A model generated the notes under the pieces. That model did not search any database. It was not told the DNA's origin and saw only the letters and a program-made list of their open reading frames with translations. Shown piece by piece: positions 1-11,504 of a stretch of DNA of 64,000 nucleotides (position 1 is the stretch's first letter; every line of letters begins with the position of its first letter). Where the stretch lies: NCBI RefSeq assembly GCF_964355755.1, contig NC_092670.1:17421201-17485200 (forward strand), given 5' to 3'. A program made the translations under genes and the position numbers. Source of the stretch: Antedon mediterranea. Lineage: Eukaryota > Echinodermata > Crinoidea > Comatulida > Antedonidae.

Positions 1-100
1 ATCAAAGGACTGTTACGAGTTCCTAGCTCAGTGCCCTGTTGTTAGATTACCTTGTTCCCACTAGCAGACGTGTTACAGCTCTTGAGCTCATTTAGTTTCT
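1..100. repeat. Dispersed repeat fragment, second copy near 8439-8520
   Basis: The first bases (ATCAAAGGACTGTTACG, then GTTCCT, AGCTCAGTG and a TTGTTAGATTACC-like stretch) recur in the same order around 8439-8520, inside intron 1 of the oxygenase gene. The second copy has extra bases between the blocks. I see no coding capacity. This is probably a fragment of an interspersed repeat family; the family is unknown. Confidence 0.55.
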
Positions 101-1013
101 CCAGACACAACGCCTAAACTGATAACTATATTTTATATTTATCATACTTTCGAATTCTGTTTTTCGTGAATAAAATGAACTTGAACTTGAACAATTCAGT
201 ATAAAATAACATTTATCTCTTTTTCAAAGTAACAAAATGAAGATGGTATTAGTATAAATAATAATGAGGTTAATTCCCTGAAAGTAATAAATTTGAAGTT
301 CACCAATTAAACTTGTGCTGGTCAAACCAGTTAAGAACAAATTATTGTAATCAAATTGATTAATTTAACATGCAACAAATTAATGTACTTGTACATTTAA
401 TTAACACATGTTACTGTAGACTTGCCCCAAGTCTGTATTATCTTTTTTTAAAATTTATTTGTTTTTATTTCGACCGCGATTTTTGTCTGATCCAAAATCA
501 AGTAGTATACGTATGAAACGCCATATGTGCCAAAATATTTATCTTTTTACTAATATTAAGACAAAACTCCGTCTGGAACCCAGACTAATGTTACTGGACA
601 ATCAATAGTAATTAATCATACTATGACAATGGAGTCATGTAACAACAACAACTAAGAGAGCATGTCAAAATTATGTTTACTGCAGTAACATACTTTTCTA
701 CTGCATGTATGATTCTAGATTGCAGGTATATCTCAATGGTCTGTATCAATGTAAAAGTTTATGAGTCAGTTAAACTGTAATCAAGAAAGGTTGCTAAATA
801 ATTGCACAAGAACAGGGAGTAAACAAAATGTAGTAGATATTGCAGTAACTGCAGTAGAATAATTTTGGCATGGTCTCTAACTTTTGCTTTCTAAATTCCA
901 GGCATGTCAATTTAGTCAAAACATTTATTTAATTATTTTTAACAGTTATATTAATAAAACCTGATTCAGAAAAATGTTGAATATTTGAATCGGGTCAAAT
1001 TCAACATTTTATT

Positions 1014-1908
1014 GTAATATAACGATATACTTTTATATTTAAGAAATTGACCTTTGTATCAGATAATCCTTTACCAAAGCGAACAAAACGTAATTCTCCA
1101 TATTACCAAAACGATGCCATTTACTTTAGATTCCTTGAAAAGAGTTTTATTATTCCTTTGCGACATCCGTCCAGCAGACCAACTGACAAACCTCAAATTA
1201 AATACCCTTTTACACATTGGCAGTTATTTATGTTGTTTCGACAAAATGTCCTCCCCCATTATAGACTACATTTGGAAGCATAAGAGTGAACCAGCCCTAC
1301 TTGACTTTTCCACAATCGACCTTTCCATTAATCTAGACGGCATCGCCACTTGTATACCAAACACACATGAATTTCACAGACAACATATTTATTCTATGAC
1401 CCTCCTGCTCTTAGCAACATTTTTTTCAATTTTTTTTCTATTTCAAATAATTAACGAGAGTCGACTTCTTGACCGATGTTTTTTTAGGGAAACCCAACCG
1501 TTGTGATGTTTATATTTCGGTAATCCGAGTGTAGCATGCCTCCAAAGCAACGGACCCACAATTAAGTCGATCTTGAAGAACACTTTTGTTTTTTTATACA
1601 TTTTTTTATTTCAAATTTTATATAAATTCCGGAATTTTTATACCAAATTCATTTTTAATTTCATTTTTTTAAAGAGAGAGAAGAGAGAGAGTGAAAGTGA
1701 TAAGGTTACACGTCAGAGTCAATGGTTTTGGCTAACTCAATTTTTGCTTATATGTATAATAATGTTTTTTTCTTTTATATAACTTTAATTTTGCATGCCA
1801 CTATTATAACCATTTTATATGTTAAATAGATTAGAAAAAAAAAAGGGAAACAGAGGGATGTAATATAACGATATACTTTTATATTTAAGAAATTGACCTT
1901 TGTATCAG
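1014..1908. repeat. Pair of about 48-bp direct repeats, 846 bp apart
   Basis: A block beginning TGTAATATAACGATATAC and ending CTTTGTATCAGA occurs at about 1014-1062 and again at 1860-1908 with essentially no difference. The DNA between has no recognisable gene. It could be a short tandem duplication, or the ends of a degraded inserted element. The flanks beyond the 48 bp do not match. Confidence 0.6.
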
Positions 1909-2237
1909 AATTTAAATAGGTTCCCAACTTGACCCAGAAAGTCCAGAGGAGAGTTTGTCCAGATGTTTTAATGACCATTTAGTTTATAATAGAATCCCTA
2001 AAGAAAACACTTAGCTTAATTTTGTGACTTTCCCATCGTTAAACCAGGAGTGATTGACACTATTTAAGTACAGATTTGACAGTGTCATCCATCACAGAAA
2101 TACCTTATTATACCGTTAATCACTCCCACTTAAACACCCCTGGATCAACTTAGGACCAATCGTTACCCTCACAGATTACGTAGTGACATATGTAAACGAA
2201 CCGAGGGCCAATATACTCCCAAGTTTCAGAAGGGCCC

Positions 2238-2337
2238 AGACACACCTCACAGCCACTTCTTCAGAAGAACATCTACACCTCACAGCCACTTCTTCAGAAG
2301 AACATCTACACCTTACAGCCACTTCTTCAGAAGCAGA
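2238..2337. repeat. 33-bp tandem repeat, three copies
   Basis: The unit beginning CCTCACAGCCACTTCTTCAG and ending with GAACATCTACA is repeated three times in tandem. The third copy departs at its end (GAAGCAGACC). The period is a multiple of three, so both strands stay open, but the surrounding short frames (about 64 codons) resemble no known protein. Confidence 0.75.
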
Positions 2338-3084
2338 CCTACACACTTCACACCTCACCGACAGCATCAATCATTGACCCTCCGTTCCTTATCTATACTT
2401 ATAGTTGTATATTGTACTGAAGCATTATACTGAATAAACAATATATGTGTTACGACAGTCAAGCGAGTAAGAGTCTTCATTAGTACCTCAACAACGCAAC
2501 ATTATATTACATTATTCTGCAATCTTTAGGCCCCTGGAAATGCCACAAAGTAAATAATAAATGTTATCAAAACAAAATATATTAAATAAATAAAAACATT
2601 TTAATTTTTTAAAATAATATATGGATTTAAAAATTTGCATTCAAATTCCTTTTATGTTAAGTAAAGAACATGCTTAATTATAATAAGACCTTCTTGGCGT
2701 GTACATCTCCAAGATTAATTTTGGATTAAATTACAAACAATTTATATACAGTATATAATATCATGTAACAAACAACCCAAGCACTATTGTAGTGATTTGT
2801 GTCTTATACTGTAGTACTGCATTACAAACCAATCACTTAATGTCCCATCTGAAGGACAAGATAACTAACGACAAACAGGTCTTTTATATGAGTTTGATTC
2901 CTTTGTGTTAACCTTTTCACACATTCTGATTATTGCATTTTCACAGGCAATATGATATCAAACTGTAAAACTAAAATATCATATTTTCCCAATGTTTCTT
3001 TTGGTTTAATTGTGTTTAGATAGCATTAAGGCCTATAGTATTATATTATAACTGTATGTAAAATGAATAAAATTAAGATTTGAA

Positions 3085-3250
3085 TAAATAACCTTCTAGT
3101 GCTCTACCAACTCACCCATAATTGATTATATTCACTTTTTAATCTTGATATATTATATTTAACATACATAATAAATAAAAGGTCCCTATTGAGATTTGAA
3201 CCAAAACATTTAAAATATAACATGGGTGCTCAGCCAACTTAACCATAATT
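3085..3250 (-). repeat. tRNA-like SINE or paired tRNA-derived fragments
   Basis: Read on the minus strand, 3250-3176 contains GGTTAAGTTGGCTGAGCAC followed by GGTTCAAATCTC. These match the spacing and consensus of the RNA polymerase III A box and B box of a tRNA. A second A-box-like run (GAGTTGGTAGAGCACTAGAAGG with one base fewer at the start) lies near 3095-3115 on the same strand. No full cloverleaf can be folded from the sequence. I read it as a tRNA-derived SINE or degraded tRNA pseudogenes. Confidence 0.45.
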
Positions 3251-4339
3251 TTTACAGAAGAAAATACAAAATCTCACCTCTCCTTTATCCACAATGTGGG
3301 TCCTCTCATCAGCTGCCCTATATTCCATCTTCAATATCACTATCTAAAAGAAGTATGAAAGCCCAGAATTATAAAATCACCAATAATTTGACCAATCACA
3401 ATCAGTCGCTTTCTTTTGTACGTCAAATTCCAGTGCGAAAATTCTTCCAAACGCGCCTGGCATGGGTTCAACAAATTAACCATGAAAAACAAGATAATGT
3501 AGCCTATTTACCTCTTATATTGACAGCAAAGTCATAAATACGACATATGTGACTGTTATTGTGTGACCTAAAAATATTTATGTAAACATCCCCAGTAAAT
3601 TCAATATATTCAATAGCCTATTGATAGATAAGCCACCGACTAGTAGTAGTAGACTCATCAAGCTTTTGTCTGACCGCTATCGTTAAAAACATCATTCATA
3701 AAAAAAGATACTAGTCGATATCAAGCATGGGTGATGTTAATTATACACAAATAGTAAACACGTTTCATGAGTAAAGGGAGACCAATACTTACCGGATTTA
3801 AAGAGTTTTAATCGAATTAAACCCTCTCTTAACTGTGAAAATATTAATATTCCTCTTCAGATCAAAAAGCATCAGAGAGCAAACGTCTTGGCAGTCAGAA
3901 TCAACCACCTTCGAGACACAGAGCAAACAGATCGATAATCAACCCACGGTCGGTAGAGAACATTTGAAGAGACTGTTCCATTATGCAGCAGGGAAGAAAT
4001 AATTATTTGAGTCACTGAATACATTATCTCAGCATGCTTCAATTACAGGAACATCTTTTAAAGTAGAATTTCTTGTCACGTGTCAAAATTAATAATTTCC
4101 AACAAACTTGATTTGGTTCCGCGTTTTTTTTATTCACTATCACATATCCGACAATTATAATCACTCGCCTAAAGTTTATTATTCCCGGTACTTAAAAGGA
4201 TTTTTAAATTTTTTAAACGGATTGGTCAAATTATTTGCGTTGCGCGTCAGGTAGTGCGAATCTAGGATTTTTCTGAGACAACAATCTCCAGTCGTTGATG
4301 TGTAGCCTAACCATCGGCGTTTTAGTTTTTAATTATACC
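3251..4339. other. No gene recognised
   Basis: AT-rich sequence. A reading frame of about 103 codons at 3226-3537 overlaps the SINE-like fragment, has no domain, and has a composition like random non-coding DNA. Nothing else stands out. Confidence 0.5.
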
Positions 4340-4592
4340 TCTCCCTCAATAGAGACGCAACGCAAGTACGTAGACGCAATGTAAACAGGTTGAACATTGA
4401 AAACATACAGTTCGAATAATCCATCGAACGTGACAAATTGCGCTTACGACGTCCTTGCGGTTCGTCCTATCCAGTGCGAACCATGGTTATTTATAGCTTT
4501 GTTCCCAAAACGACGCACGAACGTAGAAGCAATAGACTGTTGCTTTAAATTCATTGGTCAACTCGCTTGCGTCCTAGTGTGAACCAAGCTTT
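4340..4592. repeat. Diverged copies of the GGTTCCCA/AACCAAGC hairpin MITE
   Basis: The region contains GAGACGCAACGCAAGTACG near 4351 and a segment ending TGCGAACCATGG near 4484. A second copy or fragment follows from TTGTTCCCAAAACGACGCAC (about 4500) to TTGGTCAACTCGCTTGCG and GTGAACCAAGCTT (about 4592). These blocks match the ends and internal motifs of the better-preserved hairpin at 5827-5988. Two adjacent decayed copies are the simplest reading. Confidence 0.55.
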
Positions 4593-5826
4593 ATTAACAA
4601 ATTCGTTTAACAAACGTTTAATTGCGTATCAATTAAATGTGTATTCACACCGGGTTTACCCATTGCTCAGTTTAACACACAATTCGCATCATAATTCCGT
4701 CGGTTTAAGAGCGTTTCGTCGAATTAATACCTGCTCATGGATCAATACATACATTAATAACACACTTTTATAGACTCTTTTACACGTTTGTTAAAACGTT
4801 TGGAATCGGTGTGCGATTCACATGCTCTTAGCGTTTTATGTTCACAAAAACGCATTGCTTTAAGGGCATTTTGAACGCTTAACAGTGTTATAGTGCGGTC
4901 CACACTTTGTGCAAACCAATCCGAAGCCTCACAACACTACTGATAATCAGTCCATCTTTACACTGAATATAGTTTGTTAACAAAATTGGTTTGATTTGGT
5001 CCGTCATTTTGTTTTTGTTATTTATTGCACCATACATGACGTAGTATAGACCATAACTGATTTCTCCATGTATAGACAAAAGTCAACTCAGGCAAGTTGA
5101 CCAACTCTTAAACGGACCATCGATATTATTATTGAGGACTAACACTCATCCAAAACAAGTGACCACAGGCACTCGCGTACACAGCTAAAAGACGGGATTA
5201 AATACTTAGATCTAGTTCATGAGGGAGGGTGGGGAAAATACACGGCAGTGGAGAAATGATAAAAAAACAAAAAACTTATTATCATAAAAAAGGAAATAAT
5301 GAAATGATAAGCTTTTCGTTTAGCACTATCAATCAAAAATTAATCAAATTAACATTTATTTCATAGTAGTAATTTGATTAAACTAAAAGGGGAAGATTCT
5401 AAAAAAAGGAAAGCTTGTGTGAAGAAGCAGTCATAAAACTACCCTGAGCACAATGTAGCCTACAATATGTCAACGCGCGGGCTGTTTTATGATGTGTACA
5501 CACAACTTTTGTAGCACTCCCACGCAATTATTTTTTCTATTCAGACGAACATTTCACTCTTTAAGTGAGCAATCAATCCATCTTCAAATAATATTAATAT
5601 TGTGTAGATGTCACTCGATAGCTGACACGTTCACTCTCATACAGTAAACCTCATTCATACATTAGAACCAGTATGTGAACACTAGAGGACTCTCCCCGTT
5701 ATAAATATTTTTTTGAATTACCGTCAGCTAGCGCTTCCCGCCCTGATGATCCGTGAAGTCCCATATAATATTAGTAGATTAATTTCAGCACTTATTTACA
5801 TTTTAAACAGAAACTCTCCTTTCTAA
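4593..5826. other. No gene recognised
   Basis: AT-rich intergenic DNA with many short repeated words (GTTTAAAACG-like) around 4600-4880. No reading frame above about 70 codons resembles a protein. Confidence 0.5.
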
Positions 5827-5988
5827 TGCTTGGTTCCCACTTGAGACGCAAGACAAGGACGTAACGCAACGTAAGTGAGTTGACCAATCACAAGCGATTG
5901 GATTATTCGAACGGTCGCTTGTCATTGGTCAACACGTTTGCGTTGCGTTTACGTCCTTGCATTACGTCCTCTAGTGAGAACCAAGCTT
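5827..5988. mobile_element. Hairpin MITE with long terminal inverted repeats
   Basis: The left end reads GCTTGGTTCCCACTTGAGAC, then ACGCAACGTAAGTGAGTTGACCAAT. The right end is the reverse complement with a few mismatches (ATTGGTCAACACGTTTGCG, then GTGAGAACCAAGC). Together the two arms form one hairpin of about 160 bp with almost no loop. There is no coding capacity, so this is a non-autonomous DNA transposon. Related copies or fragments lie at 4340-4592, 7138-7240 and 20389-20533. Confidence 0.8.
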
Positions 5989-6454
5989 TAAACATGTATC
6001 CTTCGTCGGTATTATCAACATGACCGTAGATATAGATCGATGAGATACGAGATGAACTTAATTCATGTTTGGTAAAAAATGATGATGGTAACGATGAATG
6101 ATTAGGATTACTGATATGATGAGGTGATGATGTAATATGATACCTGGGGGACGGCAGTAATAATACTGTAAATGATCCAATTCACACGTTATAATTCGAT
6201 ATAAAGATAGAGGACGCTGTAGCTGTTTGTCGTTGTCTCGCATCAAATCGTTTGTGTTCTTTCATTTTCCTTTCTTGTTCACAGTATAAATTTTAAAATG
6301 AAATGGAAAAATAAATACAACAATAAAAAGAAGATCTAAATCAAACGATCCGTTTTGACTTTTTTGTTTTATTTAATAAATTGGTTTAAATGTTATTTAA
6401 TAATGTGATATATTAATTATGCCAAATAAGGTAAAGTTCAATTAAGTCGCGTAC
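5989..6454. other. 3' flank of the oxygenase gene
   Basis: AT-rich stretch downstream of the minus-strand oxygenase stop codon. It has no reading frame of note. AATAAA-type words on the minus strand, such as the TTTATT runs near 6310 and 6370, could serve as poly(A) signals. Confidence 0.4.
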
Positions 6455-9400
6455 TTAAACTAAATTAGATTTAGCTGCTTGATAATCAGTTATATGATCG
6501 TAATTCCACTCGTCATACCATCGACAACTTCCGTTTTCGTACTCGTCACACGAAACCCGAGGCTGTCCGACTGTTCTCTCGGGAAGACTCGGCTCTGACG
6601 GTCGTTTACCGAGATGAAAAAAACTCTCATAATAATACCTGTGCAATAGAATACCAATGCTTAAAACATAAATTACTGGAAAATTAATCAAACAAATTAA
6701 ATGTCTCTAAAATTTTCGAGATCGCTTACCATCTCTGTAATATGTATTTATGACCTTCTTTGACCTGAGCAGCTTCGTGAACGGACAACGGTTGACATTC
6801 GCCGGACGGGCTCATGTTATTCCACACCAGGGCGCGCCCCTTCACTGGTCGTACGCTGATATTCAATTCTAAATTCAAAAGCATATCTTTAGGCCTATAT
6901 CCATATTTAAACATTTATAAAGTATGTATAATGTTCGGAGCTGGCTTGAAACAATACTTATTGCAGACCTGGGAATGTCACTTCATGTACGTACTAACCT
7001 GGAAATTTAGTTTCACCACCTTCTTCGACATCCTGAAGATACACTAATATAGTAGCAACTCTGTCTCGTTTATCTTGTGAGCCAATTGTACAATCTGTAT
7101 GTGTCTTGTATCCTAATAACAAATACATAATATTAAAGCCTGGTTCCCACAAAGACGCAACGTAAGCGTAACGCATTGTTGCCTAATCGCGTCGTGATAT
7201 GCATAAATTACTTACGTTTCCGAGTGAAATTCCACGGAACTAAATTCCTACCTAATATATCGTTAGAGTTACCGCGTATCGCGCAAAATAACACGCGTGA
7301 ATTCATTACTACATTGTGTATTATGCGTTTACTCACCAATTCCTTCTTTGTAGGACGTTATCTGCAGTTTTCCTCCATTCTCTGGTCGAAGGCCCGTTGC
7401 CTCCAAGACGCGTTGTTCGAATACCGTTGAAAACTTGCTTTCTCCCGGGTAAAATGCCGTGCTATACGACCAATTTAAAATCTTCTTCAGCTTCTTAGAA
7501 AAGGTAGCATTCATGCAAGTTGTTCCTATTGTGACGAATATCAATAATATAGGCTCTATTTTAGAGTGTCGACGAATTTGAAACAACAGGCTACTAACTA
7601 TAGCATAACCCTTTTCTTTCATACTACCACTGCCAGCCTTCTCACCATGACGTCTCGTAATTCTCTTCTTTATAATTTCATCATCATTTTATCTCTTACT
7701 GTGACCAGTATGATGAGTAGCCTATCATCAATGTTAAAATTATCCCACTATCGCTACCATCCCTAACAGTCACCATTTAAACCAGCAGCATGTTATAATT
7801 CACTGGTATAAATTTGCACCACATTTCTACAGGAACTGAGTAGTTGACCCCCAAAACGTTACCATTTCCACCACCCAACATTGTCATTACCACCACAACG
7901 ACCATCACCATTACGTCACCAATCTATTTACCACACCACGTAACCTACGTCATGCACCTGACCTACCTTCTGTAAAATCTGCTGTTGACACCTTAAACTT
8001 GCTGTTGGCGGCTTTTAGGTGTTTTTTCAAAGTACTAATACCATCAAAGCAAATCAACGGATCGTTTTTATTCGTCTCACTCACGTGACGATTATGCGCT
8101 CCCATAAGTCCTTCACATTCGTGCGGTGACAGGAAATTCTCATAAATATATGCTCTGAAATTGGTCAAACATGTGAAAATAATATAGCACACGAAACTCA
8201 ATGCGCGGAGCTAGCTAGGCACGACGCCACGCAGGACGTGTTCTTGGCCAGGAAACCTCGTGGTACCGTCATTACAACCAAGGCAATCTAACAACGGGCA
8301 TGCTGAGCTCTATCCGGGGATCAAATGGTTTATCTGGCTGCGACTCGATCGGTTCCGCGTCCTTTTTAACAGACATCACGCCGCGAAGATGTTATAGTAG
8401 TACAGTACTGTTAGTATTTGTCGCAGCCAGACATAAGATCAAAGGACTGTTACGCGTTCCTGTCTTGGCAAGGCGAGCTCAGTGTCCTTTTGTTAAATTG
8501 CCGCCTTGTTTAAAACCGACCTTCGTCCGTTTACAATGTCTATTGTGTCTTATAAGAAAGGAAATTGTCGATTTCATTTGAACAAAAAAACATTTCAACA
8601 AACCTTACTGGTCCCGTGCCATTGGTGAGTTCTTTTGGCGAGACAACACTCCCTCCAACTCTAATGTCATATCCAATGTCCAATCCCTGTAAGTATGTTG
8701 CCGAATGTGAAGCATCAGTTGACGTAACACCATTTTTATCTTTAGGTTTCGAATCCTTTACTGCCCTTCTTTTAGTCTTACTCTTCGTTTCCCTTTTCTT
8801 TCCTGTTGTTTTTTCCTCATCTTCTTGTAGTTTACCATCTTTAAATGTAAATGTTTTAAATACTTTTTTTTCTTTTTTGTTATCGGAAGATGTGTCTTCA
8901 TCATTAAAATCGTGTTTATTGTTTTTGTTTTTATTATCATTTTTTCCTGTTTTACTGTTTTCTATTTCATTGTTTAGTTCTGACTCGGGTTTAATAACTG
9001 GATCGTTCACATCCTCCAGCAACGCATCTTCTTCTAATTGTATCTCTTCATCATGCTCATCTTCATCACTTGGTGATTGTTGACGACCTTCTTCATGTAT
9101 TTCCGAAAATCTTTCTGTCGGTGGTTCTACCAAAACGTTATCGGACAGGCTTTCTGTCGGTAGTTCTACCACAACGTTATCGGATGGGAACGAAGATTCG
9201 CTAGTGCCTGATGGTGGTACATTACCACTTTCTAATGTATCATCAGGAGCTATACATCCAACGCCAAAGCTTTCCACAACATTATGGTCAACAACTGTAT
9301 ACTTATGAGCGAACCAACCTAAACAGAACCCTAATGTCAATCCCAAGGCAAGAATACACACTGTTCGACTTGGATTACTCGTCGTAGGCGTATGTTTAAA

Positions 9401-9544
9401 TTTGGCTTCTCTTGATAAGGCTGGAATATCACCATCATCTGCTGTACATCCATTCTGTGGGTTCTCCTGTTGAGATTTCGATGAATCTTTGGATGTCGAT
9501 ACTGACTTTTTGTTTGATCCTGTAGGCCTACGTCTCGGAGGCAT
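6455..9544 (-). CDS. Type II membrane prolyl 4-hydroxylase-like 2OG/Fe(II) oxygenase, six exons
   Basis: Model: 9544-8604, 8154-7967, 7525-7337, 7112-6999, 6868-6730 and 6638-6455; it joins in frame to 584 aa. The first exon encodes a basic, Ser-rich N-terminus, a single hydrophobic segment at about residues 61-79, and then about 230 residues of acidic/lysine-rich stalk. The catalytic domain follows (about 313-584). The Fe(II) ligands are visible as HTD (H444, D446) and a distal H508, with the 2-oxoglutarate-binding K518 ten residues later, the spacing usual for prolyl 4-hydroxylases. The topology suggests the domain faces the ER lumen. The substrate cannot be told: the C-terminus (about residue 525 on, with two Cys and many aromatics) is unlike collagen P4H alpha subunits, and I see no EF-hands like those of P4HTM. 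The exon 1 donor is the least certain junction: AAG/GTTTGT keeps the frame, the stronger-looking GTAAGG five bases earlier does not. A repeat fragment lies in intron 1 and half of a MITE in intron 3. Confidence 0.85.
7138..7240. repeat. Half copy of the GGTTCCCA MITE in oxygenase intron 3
   Basis: CTGGTTCCCACAAAGACGCA followed by ACGTAAGCGTAACGCATTG matches the left arm of the hairpin at 5827-5988. A convincing right arm is missing, although ACTTACGTTTCCGAGTG nearby may be a decayed remnant. Confidence 0.5.
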
Positions 9545-11504
9545 TGTCAGGTCTTTGCAAATACTGTACTGTCAACAAATGCAAATAGGCATACGTCCTA
9601 CTATGCAGGATGCTATCGGATATATAATGTATTATTTCCAAAGTCCAACTCTTGTATATCTAAGATAAGGAATGCATGGTGGTTATAGTCCGACTACACT
9701 ACATACATAAGTTTTCTAAATTCCGGGCCTCGTCAAGTAACATGCTGCCACACGCTAACAGTGTCATCAGGTCCGTCGTCTGCGCGTGTACAGGGGGTGC
9801 AACACAATAATCAAGTCACCCCAATAATGAGGTGACGAAATTTTCCTACGTTACGAATCGTTTAACATTATAGGCCTCTATATTTAAAAGTTGGCCCATC
9901 ACGCGTCGATAATCGATCTGGGCCATGTTTTCCAGTGACCACGTGTGCGTAGTTTGATGATCAGTTCAGGCTGTATCCTCCCTCCCTCCGACCTCCGTCC
10001 GTCTGTAAACCTATTATATTTGAACACTTTATTAAATACTTTCGTTGAGTTTTCGCGACCGCTAAGATACAACAAAAAGTTTGACGATTAATTGTCTAAA
10101 ATGTACGAAATAGGCCGCACCCGCGCACGTGGATTCGTTTTACTACGTTCGCGGTCGCGTACGTATATAGGCCTACAGTAATTTTCTATGATTTAACCCT
10201 TTGGATTTTATTTATATGGACTTGTATTTATTATAGTGAGTGGGCTACTTTAGTAAATTTACTAAGCTTCTGTGCCAATTGCTTAACCCGGAGCTTGGGT
10301 TGGGCCCGGGCCCTGCACCCCATGTCTTTAGTGTGCCAACTTACTTGACATCCTACTACTTGACAGTGGTGGCTGAGTGGAAGGCATCCTACCTATAGAC
10401 ACGTGACATGTGTGGCCACATCATTCATACATCACTCAAAACTCCGGCTGTGTCCATGGGCCACTGGGCTGTTCACATTTTTTTGGACTTTAGGTTTAAA
10501 TATGTATTCTTCCTCATGTAGGCATTATGATAGAAATCAGTTCAGGCCTACCCGGAAATAATTTAATTTCAATATAACAAACTGTTGAAACTAAGTCTGC
10601 GCACAAAGAGGCTCCACGTGCATGTGATTCGCTTAACGACAGGCTCCTCCTAAAATGGTATGGACTGGATTTACAGTTTAGATGTCGCCTCGCAGGAGTA
10701 TATTGTGCACCAGGTACTAATAAAATCAAAGAAAAGAACTATGAAAGAGGTTTCTTTTGTAAGTTCATAATCTGCATCTCAGACAGCGTGACACACAGTC
10801 GTTCAGTAGTCGACTATATATACAGTACTAGTAGCTATATTTAACTTTTGGTCATGTGACCTGATTTGCAAAGAATTGTGGTCCAATGGCGGTAACGCAA
10901 TTGGTGAGGAACTGACTGTTATTTTTAAAATTCACAATTACGAGTTATCACATTTTTGTAAGAATCTATTTTAGGTTTGTAAGCCCACTTTTGCTAGAAC
11001 TTTTGTTATTGTGCTTATTTTAAATTAACGTCGATGACATAAAATCGGCCTTGCTCGCTGTCTAATAATTAGGTTGATCATTGTCGATTGTTTTGAATTT
11101 GTGTTGCGTGTGTGATGAATGACCAGGTGGTACCCGACCGAGTAGAGCGAGGTTCACGGACTAGGCCTCTAGCTAGCTAGAGGGCCTAGAAACTGTTGGT
11201 ATAGGCCTAGGCTACTACTCTACATACAAGGTCACTAGCCTAGTGTGCCTGCACTTAGTATAGGCCTAGTTATAGTTGTAGGTCGTAGCCCTTCTATTTT
11301 TGCTAGTGCAGCCTGTTCTGTTCCTCTCTCCTGACCAGGATTTATTGATTAATATTAATAAACTTTTTAAATTAATAACAATATTATTATTAACTGACAA
11401 TTTTTTTTTAGCTGTAGTGTAGCTTCTATCTATGGAGGAAGGTTTGTCTTGTACTGTTTTAGGCCTGCATTACAGGACAACATCCATCTAACAGATTGTT
11501 CAAA
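9545..11504. promoter_or_regulatory. Divergent intergenic region between the oxygenase gene and DBF4
   Basis: The two start codons lie about 2 kb apart and point away from each other, so both promoters must lie here. The stretch around 9720-10160 is richer in CpG (ACGCGTCG, GCGCACGTGG, TTCGCGGTCGCG) than the rest of the window. I see no clear TATA box for either gene. A GTGGCTGAGTGG-like A box near 10370 suggests a tRNA-derived SINE fragment, but no B box was found. Short frames here are not genes. Confidence 0.5.

Larger units (their letters stand above)
101..3084. other. Non-coding, repeat-rich stretch
   Basis: AT-rich sequence with only short, low-complexity reading frames, none of them recognisable. 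It holds a 48-bp direct repeat (1014-1062 and 1860-1908) and a 33-bp tandem repeat near 2238-2337. Around 2420-2500 there is an AATAAA signal followed by a run ending in ACAACGCAACA, which resembles the end of an LTR or other retroelement, but no partner LTR was found. No gene is supported here. Confidence 0.5.

Noticed and set aside
1054-1506. Reading frame of 150 codons
   Set aside because: AT-driven composition, no domain, no splice or promoter support, and overlapping open frames.
2400-2510. LTR retrotransposon end
   Set aside because: Only a poly(A) signal and an ACAACGCAACA-like end; no second LTR, primer-binding site or gag/pol coding sequence nearby.
3226-3537. Reading frame of 103 codons
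   Set aside because: No recognisable similarity; overlaps a SINE-like repeat and has no supporting signals.
8565-9083. 172-codon Ser-rich plus-strand frame
   Set aside because: Antisense shadow of the acidic stalk of the oxygenase gene.
10300-10470. Possible tRNA gene (GTGGCTGAGTGG A box)
   Set aside because: No B box and no cloverleaf could be found; at most a decayed SINE fragment.
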